A stretch of 64,000 nt of DNA from Roseospira visakhapatnamensis. Lineage in GTDB: Bacteria; Pseudomonadota; Alphaproteobacteria; Rhodospirillales; Rhodospirillaceae. The stretch spans positions 124,001 through 188,000 of the forward strand of contig NZ_JACIGK010000001.1 of NCBI RefSeq assembly GCF_014197915.1, in the 5' to 3' direction. Positions 51,541 through 60,384 of this stretch are shown piece by piece. How positions within the stretch are numbered: position 1 is the stretch's first letter; every line of letters begins with the position of its first letter. The position numbers and the translations under genes are program-made. Under the pieces are notes generated by a model. That model had not been told where the DNA came from and ran no database searches. It saw only the letters and a program-made list of their open reading frames with translations.

Positions 51541-52875
51541 ATGACCGACATCTCTACCCTGTTCGCCCTGTCCACCGCGCCCGGCCGCGCCGGGGTGGCG
51601 GTCGTCCGCGTCTCCGGCCCGGGCGCCGGCCCCGCCCTGCTGGCGCTGACCGGCCGCGAGGCCCTGCCGGCGCCGCGCCGGGCCACGCGGACGGTGATCC
51701 GCGATCCCGCTACCGGCGAGACCCTGGATGACGGCTTGGTGCTGTGGTTTCCCGGGCCGGCCAGCTTCACCGGCGATGACGTGGTGGAACTGCACGGGCA
51801 CGGGGGACGGGCGGTGACGCGGGCCATCCTGGACGCCCTGGCCGCCCGGCCCGGACTGGCGCCGGCCGAGCCGGGGGCCTTCACCCGCCGGGCGTTCGAG
51901 GCCGGCAAGCTGGACCTGACCGCCGTGGAGGGCCTGGCCGACCTGATCGACGCCGAGACCCGGGCCCAGCACCGCCAGGCGCGCCGGCAGATGGACGGTG
52001 CCCTCGCCCGCCTGACCGAGGGCTGGCGGGATCGGCTTGTCCGCCTGCTGGCCCACCTGGAAGCGACCCTGGACTTTTCCGACGAGGACCTGCCCGAGGC
52101 GCTGCTGGCCGATCAGGCGTCGGCGGTGGAGTCGCTGCGCGCCGAGATCGACGCCTGCCTGGCCGACGACCGGCGCGGCGAGCGCCTGCGCGACGGCGTG
52201 CACGTGGCCGTGCTGGGACCGCCCAACGTCGGCAAGTCCAGCCTGGTCAACACCCTGGCCCGGCGCGAGGCGGCCATCGTCTCGGCGGAGGCCGGGACTA
52301 CGCGTGACGTGCTGGAGGTGCACCTGGACCTGGGGGGCGTGCCGGTGGTGCTGGCCGACACGGCGGGCCTGCGCGAGACCGGGGACCTGGTGGAACGGGA
52401 GGGCGTGCGCCGCGCCCGTGCTCGCGCCGAGGCCGCCGACCTGCGCCTGCTGTTGCTGGACGGCACGATCGACGCGCCGCTTGATGAGACTCTCGCGACG
52501 CTGGCCGCCGATCCCGACACCCTGGTGATCCACACCAAGGCGGACCTGTGGTCCAGGCGGCCCGACGGGGTGTCCCTGCCCCTGTCGCTGGTCACCGGCG
52601 CCGGGTTCGACGCCGTGATGACGGCCGTCGCCGGCCGGGTCCAGGCCCTGGCCGAACTGGGCGCCGGGCCGCCCTCGCCGCTCACCCGGGCGCGCCACCG
52701 CCAGGCGCTGGCCGAAACCCGCGAGGCCCTGGCGCGCGCCGCCGAGGCGCCGTTGCCCGAACTGGTGGCCGAGGACCTGCGCCTGGCGCTGCGGGCGCTC
52801 GGCCGCATCACCGGCCGCGTGGACGTGGAGGACCTTCTGGACGTGATCTTCGGAGACTTCTGTATCGGCAAGTAG
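51541..52875 (+). CDS. mnmE: tRNA modification GTPase MnmE (TrmE)
   Basis: 444 residues. Partner of MnmG in wobble U34 modification. N-terminal folate-binding domain (TLFALSTAPGRAGVAVVRVSG; FTGDDVVELHGHGG), helical domain, inserted G domain with G1 LGPPNVGKSSLVNTL, G2 AGTTRDVLE, G3 DTAGLRETGD, and a G4 written HTKAD where NKxD is usual. The C-terminal end DLLDVIFGDFCIGK carries the invariant CIGK cysteine. ATG at 51541 fits the family start. It stands alone here, far from mnmG at 23.7 kb, whereas in many relatives they are adjacent. Confidence 0.97.
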   Translation: MTDISTLFALSTAPGRAGVAVVRVSGPGAGPALLALTGREALPAPRRATRTVIRDPATGETLDDGLVLWFPGPASFTGDDVVELHGHGGRAVTRAILDALAARPGLAPAEPGAFTRRAFEAGKLDLTAVEGLADLIDAETRAQHRQARRQMDGALARLTEGWRDRLVRLLAHLEATLDFSDEDLPEALLADQASAVESLRAEIDACLADDRRGERLRDGVHVAVLGPPNVGKSSLVNTLARREAAIVSAEAGTTRDVLEVHLDLGGVPVVLADTAGLRETGDLVEREGVRRARARAEAADLRLLLLDGTIDAPLDETLATLAADPDTLVIHTKADLWSRRPDGVSLPLSLVTGAGFDAVMTAVAGRVQALAELGAGPPSPLTRARHRQALAETREALARAAEAPLPELVAEDLRLALRALGRITGRVDVEDLLDVIFGDFCIGK

Positions 52876-52895
52876 CGCGCGGCCGGGGTGGCCCG

Positions 52896-53567
52896 TCAGT
52901 TCCCCAGGATCAGGTCCAGCGGCAGGGCATAGTTCAGGGTCAGCGTCTCGATGCCCGGGTTGCGGTCCCCCAGGCCGGCGTTGGAGATGTGGTGATAGGC
53001 CACACCCAGGCGGCCGCCATGATCGAACTGGTAGGCCGCCTCCAGCCCGGTGCGGAACTCCAGGGGGTAGCCGAGGTCGCGGCCGTCCCCGGCGCTGTAG
53101 TACCCCAGGGCGGCGCTGGGACTGATCAGGAACCGGTCGCCGAAAAACACGTCCAGCATGACGCCGCCGTAGCCATACACCGCGCCCCGGTCGGTGATCT
53201 CCACGCCGGTGATGGGCGTCAGGCGCCAGAGCTTGGTGGGCAGGCGGGCTTCCAGGCGCACCATGGAGACGGTGTCGTTGCCGTGATCGTTCTCGTTGTC
53301 CAGGCGCACGTTATGGGCGCCCGCGCCGACGGTCAGGCGGAACGGTTCCTCCGGCCCCTCCGCCCACACGTCGTTGCCGCGCAAGTGATCGCCGATCAGG
53401 CCCGCGCCGATGACCGCGACCGAGGCGGCGGCGATCAGGTTGAAGTCCTGATCTGCCCGGGCCGGCGCCGGCATCGCCGAGGTCAGGGCCGCCACCGTCA
53501 CCGCCGCGACCGCCGTCGTGCCCATGCCGGCGCGTCGCCCCCGCCGTCCCCGTGCCTCGATCCGCAT
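52896..53567 (-). CDS. pagL: PagL-like lipid A 3-O-deacylase (acyloxyacyl hydrolase)
   Basis: 223 residues. A signal peptide ends in APARA-D near residue 38, then a short helical stretch and an eight-strand outer-membrane barrel. The catalytic triad is visible: His193-x-Ser195 in YHHISNAG and Glu207 in NPGIE; spacing between Ser and Glu is 12, the same as Ser128/Glu140 of Pseudomonas PagL. It would remove the 3-linked acyl chain from lipid A at the outer membrane. GGGAGACG precedes the ATG. It converges with mnmE, 20 bases apart. The 45-residue segment between signal peptide and barrel (LIAAASVAVIGAGLIGDH) is hydrophobic and longer than usual. Confidence 0.85.
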   Translation of the reverse strand: MRIEARGRRGRRAGMGTTAVAAVTVAALTSAMPAPARADQDFNLIAAASVAVIGAGLIGDHLRGNDVWAEGPEEPFRLTVGAGAHNVRLDNENDHGNDTVSMVRLEARLPTKLWRLTPITGVEITDRGAVYGYGGVMLDVFFGDRFLISPSAALGYYSAGDGRDLGYPLEFRTGLEAAYQFDHGGRLGVAYHHISNAGLGDRNPGIETLTLNYALPLDLILGN

Positions 53568-53652
53568 CGGCGCGTCTCCCCCCTTTGATAAAAGGCCGCC
53601 CACCTTACCGCCTCTCCGGACGCGAGGGAACCGGGGCCACGGCGTCCCGAGT

Positions 53653-54942
53653 CTAACGCAGCGACCGGCGCAGCCGGGCCACCGCCTGCATGGCGGCCCA
53701 CATCATGCGCGGGCTGCGCACCACGCAATACCGCCCGCGCGCCTGGCGCTGCCGGCAGATGGAGCGCGCCTGTCCGGACCCCAGCGCGGCCACATAGGCG
53801 CGGTGGCGCACCATGCCGCCCATGCCGGCCGGGGAGGTCAACGGCTTGCCCCCATACACCCGCGCCACCTGGGTGGCCACCGACCGGGCGCGGCCCCGGC
53901 TGCGGAAGGTGCCCATCTCGATGGCCCACCCGCCGGCATAAAGGCCGCCGCAGCCCTCCACATCGGGGGCCGGCTGGACGCGCACGGCGCGCGGCGTGAC
54001 GAGGGTCGCCAGACTCGGGGCGGCCGGGGTCAGCACCGGCGCGTCCGCCGCCTCGGTCCCGGCCGTGGGTCCGGTCTCGTCCTCGGTGCTCACGTCCCCC
54101 TTCCCCTCGGCCTTGACGTCGGCGTCGGCTTCGGCCGACAGGCGATCGAAACCGGCCTCCATGAGCCGGGTGATGGTGGCCAGGCGATCGGCGCTGGACG
54201 CGCCGCCCATGACCACGGCGATCACCCGCCGTCCGTCGCGCTCGGCCGAGCCGGCCAGGTTGTAGCCGGCGGCGCAGGTGAAGCCGGTCTTCAGGCCGTC
54301 GGCGCCGGGCAGGCTGGACAGCAACGGGTTGTAAGTGCCCAGGGCCTGGCCCCGGAACCGGAACACCCGGGTCTCGAACGCCGCCATGCGGTCGGCATGA
54401 TCCCGCCACAGGGCCAGGGCGAGGCGGGCCATGTCGCGCGGCGTGCTCTGGTGGTCGTCGTCGGGCAGGCCGGAGGCATTGCGGAAGGTGGTGCGGGTCA
54501 TGCCCAGCTCCTCGCGGGCGACCCGGGTCATGGCGCGGCCGAAGGCGGCCTCGTCGCCGGCCAGCAACTCGGCCACCGCGACCGCCACGTCGTTCGCCGA
54601 GCGGGCGACCAGCGCCGGGATGGCCTCGGCCACGGGCATCGAATCGCCCGGCGGCAGGCCCAGCTTCACCGGGTTGGCCGCCGCCGCCCCTCGGGAGATG
54701 GGAATCAATGTCTCCGGGGTCAGGGTGCCGGCGTCCAGGGCCCGGAACAGCATCAACACCGTCATCATCTTGGTCAGCGACGCCGGATAGCGCAGGTGGT
54801 TGGGCTTGCGGGCATCCAGCACCCGGCCGCTGGCGGCATCCAGCACCACATAGGCCTGGCGATCCTCGAAGGCCCATGCCGGCGTCGCCAGCAGCACCCC
54901 CAGGCTCGCCAGCATCAGCAGCCACCGGATGCGGCCGCTCAT
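53653..54942 (-). CDS. D-alanyl-D-alanine carboxypeptidase with C-terminal SPOR-like region
   Basis: 429 residues. Signal peptide (1-24, cleaved near AWA-F). Penicillin-binding type 5 fold: nucleophile S55-x-x-K58 in YPASLTKMM, SxN in ARSANDVA, KTG in DGLKTGFTCAAG. It trims the terminal D-Ala of peptidoglycan stem peptides in the periplasm. After a Thr/Glu/Ala-rich linker (about 270-320) a C-terminal segment with GWAIEMGTFRSRGRARSVATQVA resembles a SPOR/sporulation-related peptidoglycan-binding domain. ATGA overlap with xerD upstream. A second carboxypeptidase gene begins at 63066. Confidence 0.93.
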   Translation of the reverse strand: MSGRIRWLLMLASLGVLLATPAWAFEDRQAYVVLDAASGRVLDARKPNHLRYPASLTKMMTVLMLFRALDAGTLTPETLIPISRGAAAANPVKLGLPPGDSMPVAEAIPALVARSANDVAVAVAELLAGDEAAFGRAMTRVAREELGMTRTTFRNASGLPDDDHQSTPRDMARLALALWRDHADRMAAFETRVFRFRGQALGTYNPLLSSLPGADGLKTGFTCAAGYNLAGSAERDGRRVIAVVMGGASSADRLATITRLMEAGFDRLSAEADADVKAEGKGDVSTEDETGPTAGTEAADAPVLTPAAPSLATLVTPRAVRVQPAPDVEGCGGLYAGGWAIEMGTFRSRGRARSVATQVARVYGGKPLTSPAGMGGMVRHRAYVAALGSGQARSICRQRQARGRYCVVRSPRMMWAAMQAVARLRRSLR

Positions 54943-55931
54943 GCCGGCGGCTCCCGGGGCTCGCCGTCGGCCGGGTCCCGCCCCGCGAGGGGATGATGGT
55001 CGCGCACCAGGGCACGCAGGCGGGCGTCGAGCACATGCGTATAGATCTGCGTGGTGGAGATGTCGGCATGACCCAACATGGCCTGCACGCCCCGCAGGTC
55101 GGCGCCGTGGGCCAGCAGGTGGGTGGCGAAGGCATGGCGCAGCACGTGCGGCGACACCCGCCCCGGGGGCAGGCCGGCGCGCGCCGCCAGCTCGGCCAGC
55201 ATCTTGGTGACGCCGTCGCGGGTCAGGTGGCCGGCCGCCGCCCGCGAGGGAAACAGCCACCGCTGACCGGCGCGGCGGGCCGATCCGGCGCGGGCCAGGA
55301 AGGTCTCGCGCGCCGGCAGGTAGGCGCGCACCGCCATCCGCGCGGCCTCGCCGATCGGCACCACGCGCTCCTTGTCGCCCTTGCCGCGCACCAGCAGCAC
55401 CTCGGGGTCTCGGGCCACGGCGGCCAGCGGCAGCGCCACCAGTTCTGAAACCCGCAGACCGGCGGCATAGGCCAGTTCCAGGAGGGCGCTGGCACGCAGG
55501 CCGTGCGGCCCCTCCCAGGCCCGGGCGGCCTCCAGCAGGCGCTCGACCTCCGATTCCTCCAGCGTTTTCGGCAACGGCCGGCCCAGGCGTGGCGGGTCGA
55601 GCCCATCGGCGGGATTGTCCGCGCGGCGCCCGTCGGCGGCCAGGAAGGCGTAGAACTGGCGCAGGGCCGAGCGCCGCCGCGCCGCCGTGCGCGGCGCCAT
55701 GCCCTGGTCCGTCTGGTGAGTCAGGAACGCCCGCAGATCCTCGGACCCGGCGGTGTCCAGGGACGCCGCCGCCGGCGCGCGGCCCAGGAACACGGCCAGG
55801 GCGTCCAGGTCGCGGCGGTAGGCGTCCAGGGTGTGCGCCGAGGCGCCCCGGTCCACCGCCATCATTTCCAGGAAGGACTCGACGTGTCGTGACATGGGCG
55901 CGGGCGGTCCCGATGGGCCGGTCGAAGGCAT
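54939..55931 (-). CDS. xerD: Tyrosine recombinase XerD
   Basis: 330 residues. With XerC it resolves chromosome dimers at dif. N-terminal SAM-like core-binding domain (ESFLEMMAVDRGASAHTLDAY), catalytic domain with Arg in AAGLRVSELVALPL, Lys in VRGKGDKERVVPIG, HxxR in SPHVLRHAFATHLL, the second His in MLGHADISTTQIYTH, and the nucleophilic Tyr in IYTH. All are present, so the enzyme should be active. It begins 41 bases before the 12-bp array at 55982 and overlaps the carboxypeptidase gene. XerD rather than XerC is judged from the LEESEVERLL and RVSELVALPL pattern. Confidence 0.9.
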   Translation of the reverse strand: MPSTGPSGPPAPMSRHVESFLEMMAVDRGASAHTLDAYRRDLDALAVFLGRAPAAASLDTAGSEDLRAFLTHQTDQGMAPRTAARRRSALRQFYAFLAADGRRADNPADGLDPPRLGRPLPKTLEESEVERLLEAARAWEGPHGLRASALLELAYAAGLRVSELVALPLAAVARDPEVLLVRGKGDKERVVPIGEAARMAVRAYLPARETFLARAGSARRAGQRWLFPSRAAAGHLTRDGVTKMLAELAARAGLPPGRVSPHVLRHAFATHLLAHGADLRGVQAMLGHADISTTQIYTHVLDARLRALVRDHHPLAGRDPADGEPREPPA

Positions 55932-55981
55932 GCGCGACTGTAGCAGACCGGGCCGGCGCCGTCGCCGCGTCCGATCGCCCC

Positions 55982-56040
55982 GGGTTCGGGGCAGGGTTCG
56001 GGGCAGGGTTCGGGGCAGGGTTCGGGGCAGGGTTCGGGGC
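55982..56040. repeat. 12-bp tandem array, 4.9 copies, abutting the merR stop codon
   Basis: GGGTTCGGGGCA is repeated without change; the fifth copy lacks its last base, where the merR stop codon begins (56043-56041). A partial sixth (AGGGTTCGGG) continues inside the end of the gene. The unit matches the array at 19801-19884 (minus-strand unit GGGTCCCGGGCA) at 10 of 12 bases. Confidence 0.95.
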
Positions 56041-56541
56041 TCAGGGTTCGGGTGGGCGGCCGGCCGGCTCCCCGGGCGCCGACGCCTCTCCCGTGTCCTC
56101 GCCGGTGGCGTCCAGCAGGCGCTGGGCCTGGGCTTCCACCTCGTCCAGTTCCTTGAGGGTCAAGCGCAGGTCGGCCAGGCGGTCCTGAAGGACGGACCGG
56201 CGCTGGCGAATGGTCTCGATCAACCGCTGAAGCTGCGCGCCCTCGGTCGGCTCCGCGCCGTACATGTCGATGATGTCCTGACATTCCCGCAGCGAGAACC
56301 CCAATCGCTTGCCGCGCACGATCAGCAGCAGGCGCACGCGCTCGCGTTCCGAGTAGACTCGGCGCAAACCCTCGCGTCGCGGCTCCAGGAGGCCCTTGTC
56401 CTCATAGAACCGGATGGCCCGGGGGGTGATCTCGAACTCCCGGGCGAGGTCGGCGATGCTGTAGGTGATGTCGGTCCCGTCGGCATCCCTGGACAGGGAT
56501 GCACCGGGGCCAGGACGGGGGGGAACGTGTGGTTCGGTCAT
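56041..56541 (-). CDS. MerR family regulator (LiuR-like)
   Basis: 166 residues. A 25-residue lead is followed by the MerR winged helix: YSIADLAREFEITPRAIRFYEDKGLLEPRREG, RRVYSERERVRLLLIVRGKRLGFSLRE. A long dimerisation helix (QRLIETIRQRRSVLQDRLADL) follows and the tail is Pro/Glu-rich. No conserved metal-binding cysteines, so it is not a metal sensor. The pattern fits LiuR/DUF-type regulators of branched-chain amino acid and fatty acid catabolism. A palindrome GTTTACGTAAAC lies eight bases upstream of its ATG. It is divergent from an aminotransferase gene. Confidence 0.85.
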   Translation of the reverse strand: MTEPHVPPRPGPGASLSRDADGTDITYSIADLAREFEITPRAIRFYEDKGLLEPRREGLRRVYSERERVRLLLIVRGKRLGFSLRECQDIIDMYGAEPTEGAQLQRLIETIRQRRSVLQDRLADLRLTLKELDEVEAQAQRLLDATGEDTGEASAPGEPAGRPPEP

Positions 56542-56548
56542 GGCCGCA

Positions 56549-56560
56549 GTTTACGTAAAC
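56549..56560. promoter_or_regulatory. Probable MerR/LiuR-type operator
   Basis: GTTTACGTAAAC, a perfect 12-bp palindrome between the divergent merR and aminotransferase genes, flanked by CGTCAAG. It resembles motifs reported for LiuR-type regulators in proteobacteria. Its position eight bases before the merR ATG would allow autorepression. Confidence 0.6.
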
Positions 56561-56813
56561 GTCAAGTGAGTGTCGAGTCGGAACGCGCCGGCGGTGTCGC
56601 CGGGTCCCGGCGCGGGGTGGTGTTGCACGACCGGCGCGCCACCACTCCTTTTCACCAAACCCGGTCGGAACCGAATCGCCCTGGGGGAACCGACCGGCGG
56701 GGGTGACCGGGTGGGGGCACCGACGATACAGTGTCGGCCCGGTCGTGGCGCGAGCCGCCCCGGCGCCCCCGGCCCCCTCGCCGCCCCGTCCTTCCCCAGG
56801 AGCCTCCGCCGCC

Positions 56814-58145
56814 ATGACCTTCGACGTGACCGCGCCCATGGTGAACGATCTGGATGCCTATTGGATGCCGTTCACCGCCAACCGACAGTTCAAGGGCGCG
56901 CCGCGCCTGCTGGTCTCCGCCCGGGGGATGCACTACACCAGCCGCGACGGACGGCGCATCCTGGACGGCACCGCCGGGCTGTGGTGCGTCAACGCCGGCC
57001 ACGGCCGCCCCGAGATCACCGAGGCCATCCGTGCCATGGCCGGTCACCTGGACTACGCGCCGCCCTTCCAGATGGGCCACCCGCTGGCCTTCGACCTGGC
57101 GGCGCGGCTGGTTTCCATCATGCCCGACGGCCTTGATCACGTGTTCTTCTCCAACTCGGGGTCGGAGGCGGTGGAGACCGCCCTGAAGATCGCCCTGGCC
57201 TACCACGCGGTCCGGGGCGAGGCCGGCCGCACCCGCCTGATCGGCCGCGAGCGCGCCTACCACGGCGTCAATTTCGGGGGTCTGTCGGTCGGCGGCATGG
57301 TCAACAACCGTCGCCTCTTCGGGACCCTGCTCGGCGGTGTCGACCACCTGCCTCACACCCACCTGCCGGCCGAGAACGCCTTCACGCGCGGCCAGCCCGC
57401 GCATGGCGCGCACCTGGCCGACGACCTGGAGCGCCTGGTGGCCCTGCATGGCGCCGAGACCATCGCCGCCGTGATCGTCGAGCCGATGGCGGGGTCCGCC
57501 GGGGTGCTGCCGCCGCCCAGGGGCTATCTGGAGCGGCTGCGCGAGATCACCACCCGGCACGGCATCCTGTTGATCTTCGACGAGGTCATCACCGCCTTCG
57601 GCCGCCTGGGCCACGCCAGCGCCGCCGAGCGCTTCGGCGTCACCCCCGATATCATGACCACCGCCAAGGCCCTCACCAACGCCGCCGTGCCCATGGGCGC
57701 GACCCTGGTATCCGGGGCCATCCACGACGCCTTCATGCGCGGCCCGGAGCATGTGGTCGAGCTGTTCCACGGGTACACCTATTCGGCGCATCCGCTGGCC
57801 TGCGCGGCGGCGGTGGCCACCCAGGAGGTCTACAAGGCCGACGGCCTGTTCACCCGCGCCCGGACGCTGGAGGACCCCTGGGCCGACGCCATCCACGGGC
57901 TGCGAGACCTGCCCCATGTCATCGACCTGCGCACCCTGGGCCTGGTCGCCGCCGTCGAACTGGCGCCGCGCCCCGAGGCCCCGGGCGAGCGCGGGTTCGA
58001 GGTGTTCCGGGCCTGCTACGACCGGGGGGTCCTGACCCGGGTGACCGGGGACACCATCGCCCTGTCGCCGCCCCTGATCATCGGGGACGGGCACATCGAC
58101 CAGCTGGTCTCGACGCTGGCGGATGTGCTGCGCGCCATCCCGTGA
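56814..58145 (+). CDS. Class III aminotransferase (omega-amino acid:pyruvate/beta-alanine type)
   Basis: 443 residues. PLP-dependent fold type I. N-terminal AYWMPFTANRQFKGAPR is the beta-alanine/omega-amino acid:pyruvate transaminase signature; GTAGLWCVNAGHGRPEI, FFSNSGSEAVETALKIALAY, the aspartate motif LIFDEVITAFGRLG and the catalytic Lys in MTTAKALTNAAVPMGA follow, then ELFHGYTYSAHPLACAAA. AGGAG lies 12 bases before the ATG. It is divergent from a MerR regulator with a palindromic operator between them, so beta-alanine, taurine or a related amino acid may be under its control. Precise substrate is not predictable. Confidence 0.9.
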   Translation: MTFDVTAPMVNDLDAYWMPFTANRQFKGAPRLLVSARGMHYTSRDGRRILDGTAGLWCVNAGHGRPEITEAIRAMAGHLDYAPPFQMGHPLAFDLAARLVSIMPDGLDHVFFSNSGSEAVETALKIALAYHAVRGEAGRTRLIGRERAYHGVNFGGLSVGGMVNNRRLFGTLLGGVDHLPHTHLPAENAFTRGQPAHGAHLADDLERLVALHGAETIAAVIVEPMAGSAGVLPPPRGYLERLREITTRHGILLIFDEVITAFGRLGHASAAERFGVTPDIMTTAKALTNAAVPMGATLVSGAIHDAFMRGPEHVVELFHGYTYSAHPLACAAAVATQEVYKADGLFTRARTLEDPWADAIHGLRDLPHVIDLRTLGLVAAVELAPRPEAPGERGFEVFRACYDRGVLTRVTGDTIALSPPLIIGDGHIDQLVSTLADVLRAIP

Positions 58146-58521
58146 CGGCGCCGGACGGACCGGAGGAACCGCCCGAGTCCCCACTTCCAAAGAGGTCTTG
58201 CGCCGCATCGGACGCTGGCTGATAGTGACGCGCGGGACACAGGCGACGGGTCGACGCGGGGGATCCGCCCGGCATGGAGGGCGCCCACGGCGTCGGTCGT
58301 TGTCCTGATGTCCGTCAAGGAGACCATGACCGCCCGGGTCAGGGCGGCGCCGGAGTGTCTTGGGTGACAGTGTCGTCGGTGACAGTGTCTTGGGCGGCGG
58401 CCCTGGAGGGAGACGCGCGGGAGCACGGGACCGCGCCCGGGGCGCGTCGCGGAGGGGACGAAGGGAATACAAGGGAGTCGCGCCGTCGCGTTCAATCCAT
58501 TCACCATGGAGGGATCGTGAC
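58146..58521. other. Gap before the two-TM protein, with 15-bp repeats
   Basis: 376 bases with no supported gene. The only ordered part is 58354-58394: AGTGTCTTGGGTGAC, AGTGTCGTCGGTGAC and a partial AGTGTCTTGGG in tandem. Confidence 0.6.
58354..58394. repeat. 15-bp tandem repeat, 2.7 copies
   Basis: Units AGTGTCTTGGGTGAC and AGTGTCGTCGGTGAC differ at two positions; a third unit stops after 11 bases. Non-coding. Confidence 0.8.
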
Positions 58522-58953
58522 ATGGAAAGCGATATCGAAACCGTGACCACGAACGCCGCGCCGGAGTCTGGGACCGACCCTGGGACCGATCCTGGGGCGG
58601 ACAGCAGGTCGGATCCGGGGGCGACGACGCCCGAGGATTCGCCCGGCCGGGCCGACGCCCTGGCGCGGGACCTGCGGGAGGAGCGGGCCTTTCGCCAGGA
58701 CGAGCGATTCCTGTTCGTGTTCGCCATCATCGTGCTGCTGGACGTCATCGTGTTCGACGCGGTGGGCGGCTGGGTCGTGCCGGTGGTCCTGCTGATCCTG
58801 GAGCTGGCGTTCCTGGTGGTGCTGGCTCGCCTCATGGGGATCGAGGCGGTGGGGGATCTGGCCCGGCGTCTGGGCCACTGGTCCAAGCACCTGTTTGATC
58901 AGGCGGCGCGGGCCGTCCAGGGCCTGAGCAAGCCGAAGATCAAAGCCGGATAG
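58522..58953 (+). CDS. Small two-TM membrane protein, unknown function
   Basis: 143 residues; not recognised. Residues 1-45 are acidic low complexity (repeated Gly-Thr-Asp-Pro, encoded by 12-bp repeats at 58570-58593), then a charged helix (ADALARDLREERAFRQDERF), two hydrophobic helices separated by a short turn (LFVFAIIVLLDVIVFDAV and VVPVVLLILELAFLVVLARL), and a basic amphipathic C-terminus. GGAGGGA lies before the ATG. The hairpin topology suggests both ends face the cytoplasm. It is a single-gene unit before the ELM1-like gene. Confidence 0.75.
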   Translation: MESDIETVTTNAAPESGTDPGTDPGADSRSDPGATTPEDSPGRADALARDLREERAFRQDERFLFVFAIIVLLDVIVFDAVGGWVVPVVLLILELAFLVVLARLMGIEAVGDLARRLGHWSKHLFDQAARAVQGLSKPKIKAG

Positions 58954-59267
58954 GACGTGGCCGCCGCGTGGCCGCGCGATCCGCGACGGGTCGAGGCCGT
59001 CCGTTTTTCGACCCCGATTTCCGGATTGCCGGCCGCGCGCGCGGTGGCGGGCGCCGGCTCTCGACCCGAGGGCCGGCGGTCGCGTCCCGCGCCTTCGGGC
59101 CGCCGAGGTCGAGGCCCGGCGCGCGGCGCGGACCCGGGTTGCCCGGGTCGGCGGGGCATGGGAGAGTGCGCCTCCCCGCCGCGCCCATCGCCCCGGGGTC
59201 CGGCCGGCAGCCGGGGTCGGGGGCGGAGCGGCCGGCTTGCGCGAGTCCTCGACCAGGCATCCCGCTC
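58954..59267. other. Gap before the ELM1-family gene
   Basis: 314 bases without a supported gene. An inverted repeat GGGTCGA / TCGACCC (58988-59014) encloses a T-run in its loop, so it is at best an imperfect terminator of the upstream gene. Confidence 0.4.
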
Positions 59268-60380
59268 ATGATCCGTTCCGTGGCGTCCGCCCCCTGCTCC
59301 GACGGCGCCGACGCGGCCCATCCCGCGACGGTGCCCGTGGTGTGGGCGCTGGTGGACCGGCTGGTGGGGTCGGCCAACCAGGCGCGCGGCGTGGCGACCG
59401 CGCTGGGCCTGCCGACGGCGGAGCAGCCCCTGGAGTACGCCCGGGAATGGCCGTGGGACCGGCTGGCGCGGCACGTGGTGCTGGCGCCGGAGACGCGGGC
59501 GCGGGTGCTGGCGTCGGCGTCCGCGCCCCATGGGCCACCCCGTCTGGTGATCAGTTGCGGGCGCCGGGCCGGGGCGGCGGCGCGCTGGATCCGGGGTGCC
59601 CTGGCGGCCGGGGGCGGGCGGCCGCCCCGCCTGCTGCACATGCAGGACCCGCGGGTCGGCCATGGGGACTTCGACCTGATCGCCGTGCCCAGCCACGACC
59701 GCGCGGTGGCGCGCCTGCGCCGGCGCTCCAATGTGCTGGTCGTGCTGGGGGCGCCGCACGCGCTGACGCCGGCGCGGCTGACGGCCGAGGCGGCGCGCTG
59801 GCGGGAGGCCGTGGCCGCCCTGCCCCGCCCCTGGATCACGGTTCTGGTGGGCGGCGATTCCGGGCGGCGGCGCCTGGATGCCGGGGTGGCGGTGACGCTG
59901 GCGGGGCAGGCCCGCGCGCTCGCGGCACGCGCCGGCGGGAGCCTCCTGGTCACCACCAGCCGGCGAACGCGGCCGGACGCGGTGGCGGCGATCCGGGCCG
60001 GCCTGGCCGGCGTGCCCCACGTCCTGCACCCCTGGACGCCGGACCGGGCGGCCAATCCCTATCTCGGGTTCCTGGGACTGGCGGACGCCGTGGTGGTGAC
60101 GGGCGATTCCATCTCCATGCTGACCGAGGCGACGACCACCGGCCGGCCGCTCTATGTGGCCTCGCCGCCGGGGTGGGCGCGGGGGCCGCACGCGCGGTAT
60201 CACGCGGCCCTGATCCAGGCCGGGGCGGCGCGGCCCTTGAGGGATGGGACGCCCTGGAGCCCCTGGTCGGCGACGGCCGTCAATCCGGCCGGCCAGATCG
60301 CGGCGGCGGCCCGCGCGCTGCTGGCGGCGGATGGCCTGGAGGGCGACGGGGAGGGTGACGGGGAGGGCGGCGGGGCGTGA
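59268..60380 (+). CDS. ELM1/DUF1022 family protein (mitochondrial-fission ELM1-like)
   Basis: 370 residues. ELM1-like proteins share a GT-B-like fold with nucleotide-sugar transferases. Here VVWALVDRLVGSANQARGVATAL, GRRAGAAARWIRG, LHMQDPRVGHGDFDLIAVPSHD, VLVGGDSGRR and GDSISMLTEATTTGRPLYV match the family in order; the last is its most conserved block. In plants ELM1 recruits a dynamin to mitochondria; in bacteria the role is unknown and a glycosyltransferase-like activity has been suggested from the fold. The C-terminus ends in a Gly/Asp/Glu run. It ends four bases from the convergent NnrU-like gene. Confidence 0.85.
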   Translation: MIRSVASAPCSDGADAAHPATVPVVWALVDRLVGSANQARGVATALGLPTAEQPLEYAREWPWDRLARHVVLAPETRARVLASASAPHGPPRLVISCGRRAGAAARWIRGALAAGGGRPPRLLHMQDPRVGHGDFDLIAVPSHDRAVARLRRRSNVLVVLGAPHALTPARLTAEAARWREAVAALPRPWITVLVGGDSGRRRLDAGVAVTLAGQARALAARAGGSLLVTTSRRTRPDAVAAIRAGLAGVPHVLHPWTPDRAANPYLGFLGLADAVVVTGDSISMLTEATTTGRPLYVASPPGWARGPHARYHAALIQAGAARPLRDGTPWSPWSATAVNPAGQIAAAARALLAADGLEGDGEGDGEGGGA

Positions 60381-60384
60381 TGCG

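Noticed and set aside
55982-56040. CRISPR-like or coding repeat giving Pro-Glu-Pro-Cys units
   Set aside because: 12-bp perfect tandem units without spacers; the frame that encodes the repeat is not a gene.
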